NCBI RefSeq assembly: GCF_964019385.1
Contig: NC_088654.1
Coordinates: 11,257,145-11,321,144, forward strand
DNA from: Sycon ciliatum
Taxonomy: Eukaryota; Porifera; Calcarea; Leucosolenida; Sycettidae
DNA: 64,000 nt
Direction: 5' to 3'
The position numbers and the translations under genes were made by a program. The notes under the pieces are model-generated. The model worked only from the letters and a program-made list of their open reading frames with translations, searched no databases and was not told the origin of the DNA. Positions within the stretch are counted from its first letter, which is position 1, and the number at the start of each line of letters is the position of its first letter. Of the stretch, positions 63,286-64,000 are shown piece by piece.

Positions 63286-64000
63286 CTACTGGCCAATCAC
63301 TGACATGCCGGTGGCGACGATTTCGGCAGCACTCGGCAGCTCCTGCACCGTGCTGTTGATATCCTGTCCGGCGGCCTGCCACGCCTTGAAGTCGTACGTC
63401 TTCGAGCCGCAGTCCTGGCTGAACGCGGCGCCGGGCGAGAAGTGACTATTCGATCGCGTCTGGTACACGTGGTCGTCGAGGTGTGCCGGATCGCAGCGGC
63501 TGAATGTGTAGAACTTGCCATCGGGCGTGTAGCAGCGGTTGCCATAGTAATACTGGAACGCAAACTCGCCGTTGTCGTCCGTCTGGCAGCGGCGGTTGCC
63601 GCTCGAGCGGCTCGAAATGCCCGGGTAGACGACCACGTTGCCCGGCCCGGACATCTTGTCGTGGCCCAGGTAGTTCTTCAGGCCGCCGAACACCAGCAAG
63701 TTGTTGGTGTCGTTGAAGTACGCCGAGCCGTCGTCGTGGTCCAGCGCCCAAACACCGTTGTAGCCGTTGACGATGAAGTTGCGATCGATGCGGTTCGGCG
63801 CGGCGGGAACGATGCTGGGATCGCCGCTGGTGCACGTTGCCGGGGCTACGTAGGGCTGCCGATCCCAGCTGTTGAAGGGCCCGTGATCACCGGTCTCGCG
63901 CACCATGTTGAACACCAGATTGCCGGTCAGCAGCGCGTTGCCGCCGAAGCCGTCGTTGAAGTTGATGCCGGCGCGCGGGCCGTTGTAGCACACGTTGTCC
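63286..64000 (-). CDS. Parallel beta-helix repeat protein, C-terminal part
   Basis: 235 or more codons, open to the window edge, ending SAAEIVATGMSVIGQ then TAG. Text such as GFGGNALLTGNLVFNMVRET, GDHGPFNSWDRQPYV and short repeated N-x-L/V-x-N-G turns is typical of right-handed parallel beta-helix proteins. In the known family these are often secreted carbohydrate-acting proteins. The coding stretch is clearly GC-richer than its surroundings and has no introns within 700 bp. Gene transfer from another group is possible but not shown. The start lies beyond the window. Confidence 0.7.
   Translation of the reverse strand, partial: DNVCYNGPRAGINFNDGFGGNALLTGNLVFNMVRETGDHGPFNSWDRQPYVAPATCTSGDPSIVPAAPNRIDRNFIVNGYNGVWALDHDDGSAYFNDTNNLLVFGGLKNYLGHDKMSGPGNVVVYPGISSRSSGNRRCQTDDNGEFAFQYYYGNRCYTPDGKFYTFSRCDPAHLDDHVYQTRSNSHFSPGAAFSQDCGSKTYDFKAWQAAGQDINSTVQELPSAAEIVATGMSVIGQ

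Overview
This is a window of animal nuclear DNA. It contains two recognisable multi-exon metazoan genes with ordinary GT-AG introns, interspersed with many microsatellites, long G/C homopolymers, minisatellites, small inverted-repeat transposons (MITEs) and broken retrotransposons. A merlin (NF2) and a HIP1R-type gene, dense in introns and (CA)n, suit an invertebrate animal such as a marine, possibly early-branching, lineage. The species cannot be told from the sequence.

Layout. On the minus strand, 693-9178 holds the first six coding exons of a HIP1/HIP1R/Sla2-type endocytic adaptor (ANTH domain); the gene runs off the left edge. Its third intron contains an open LINE reverse-transcriptase ORF in the same orientation. 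From 9.2 to 16.9 kb I see no firm gene, only MITEs, an 11-bp minisatellite and a roughly 1.1 kb inverted-repeat-bounded segment. On the plus strand, 16986-36144 is a nearly complete merlin gene: 19 coding exons, about 819 codons, with FERM domain, coiled coil, an unusually long Pro/Ala/Gln linker with two PPxY motifs, and a merlin-type C-terminus. Exon 12 is one base short of the open frame. HIP1R and merlin lie head to head about 7.8 kb apart.

From 36.1 to 46.2 kb there are mainly nested MITEs, transposon-derived relics and two relics of a retroelement C-terminal tail. At 46228-47358 is an intronless p38-MAPK-like kinase ORF with altered activation sites and a C-terminal hydrophobic tail anchor. 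From 48.6 to 51.7 kb two decayed minus-strand LINEs abut, one apparently inserted into the other. At 53.5-56.1 kb two exons of an unidentified gene flank a degenerate pogo/Tigger-type transposase. A large Ser/Arg-rich exon follows at 57509-58848. Then comes a large near-identical inverted duplication (arms about 59.1-59.9 and 61.4-62.2 kb). The right edge (63286-64000, minus) is the 3' end of a GC-rich beta-helix-type gene.

The most unusual item is a mobile palindrome of only about 38 bp. Its copies are flanked by 8-bp target duplications and one has a neighbouring empty site; it looks like two hAT-type terminal repeats joined with no interior. The two well-conserved host genes (clathrin/actin adaptor and Hippo-pathway scaffold) show no evident functional linkage beyond being divergent neighbours.
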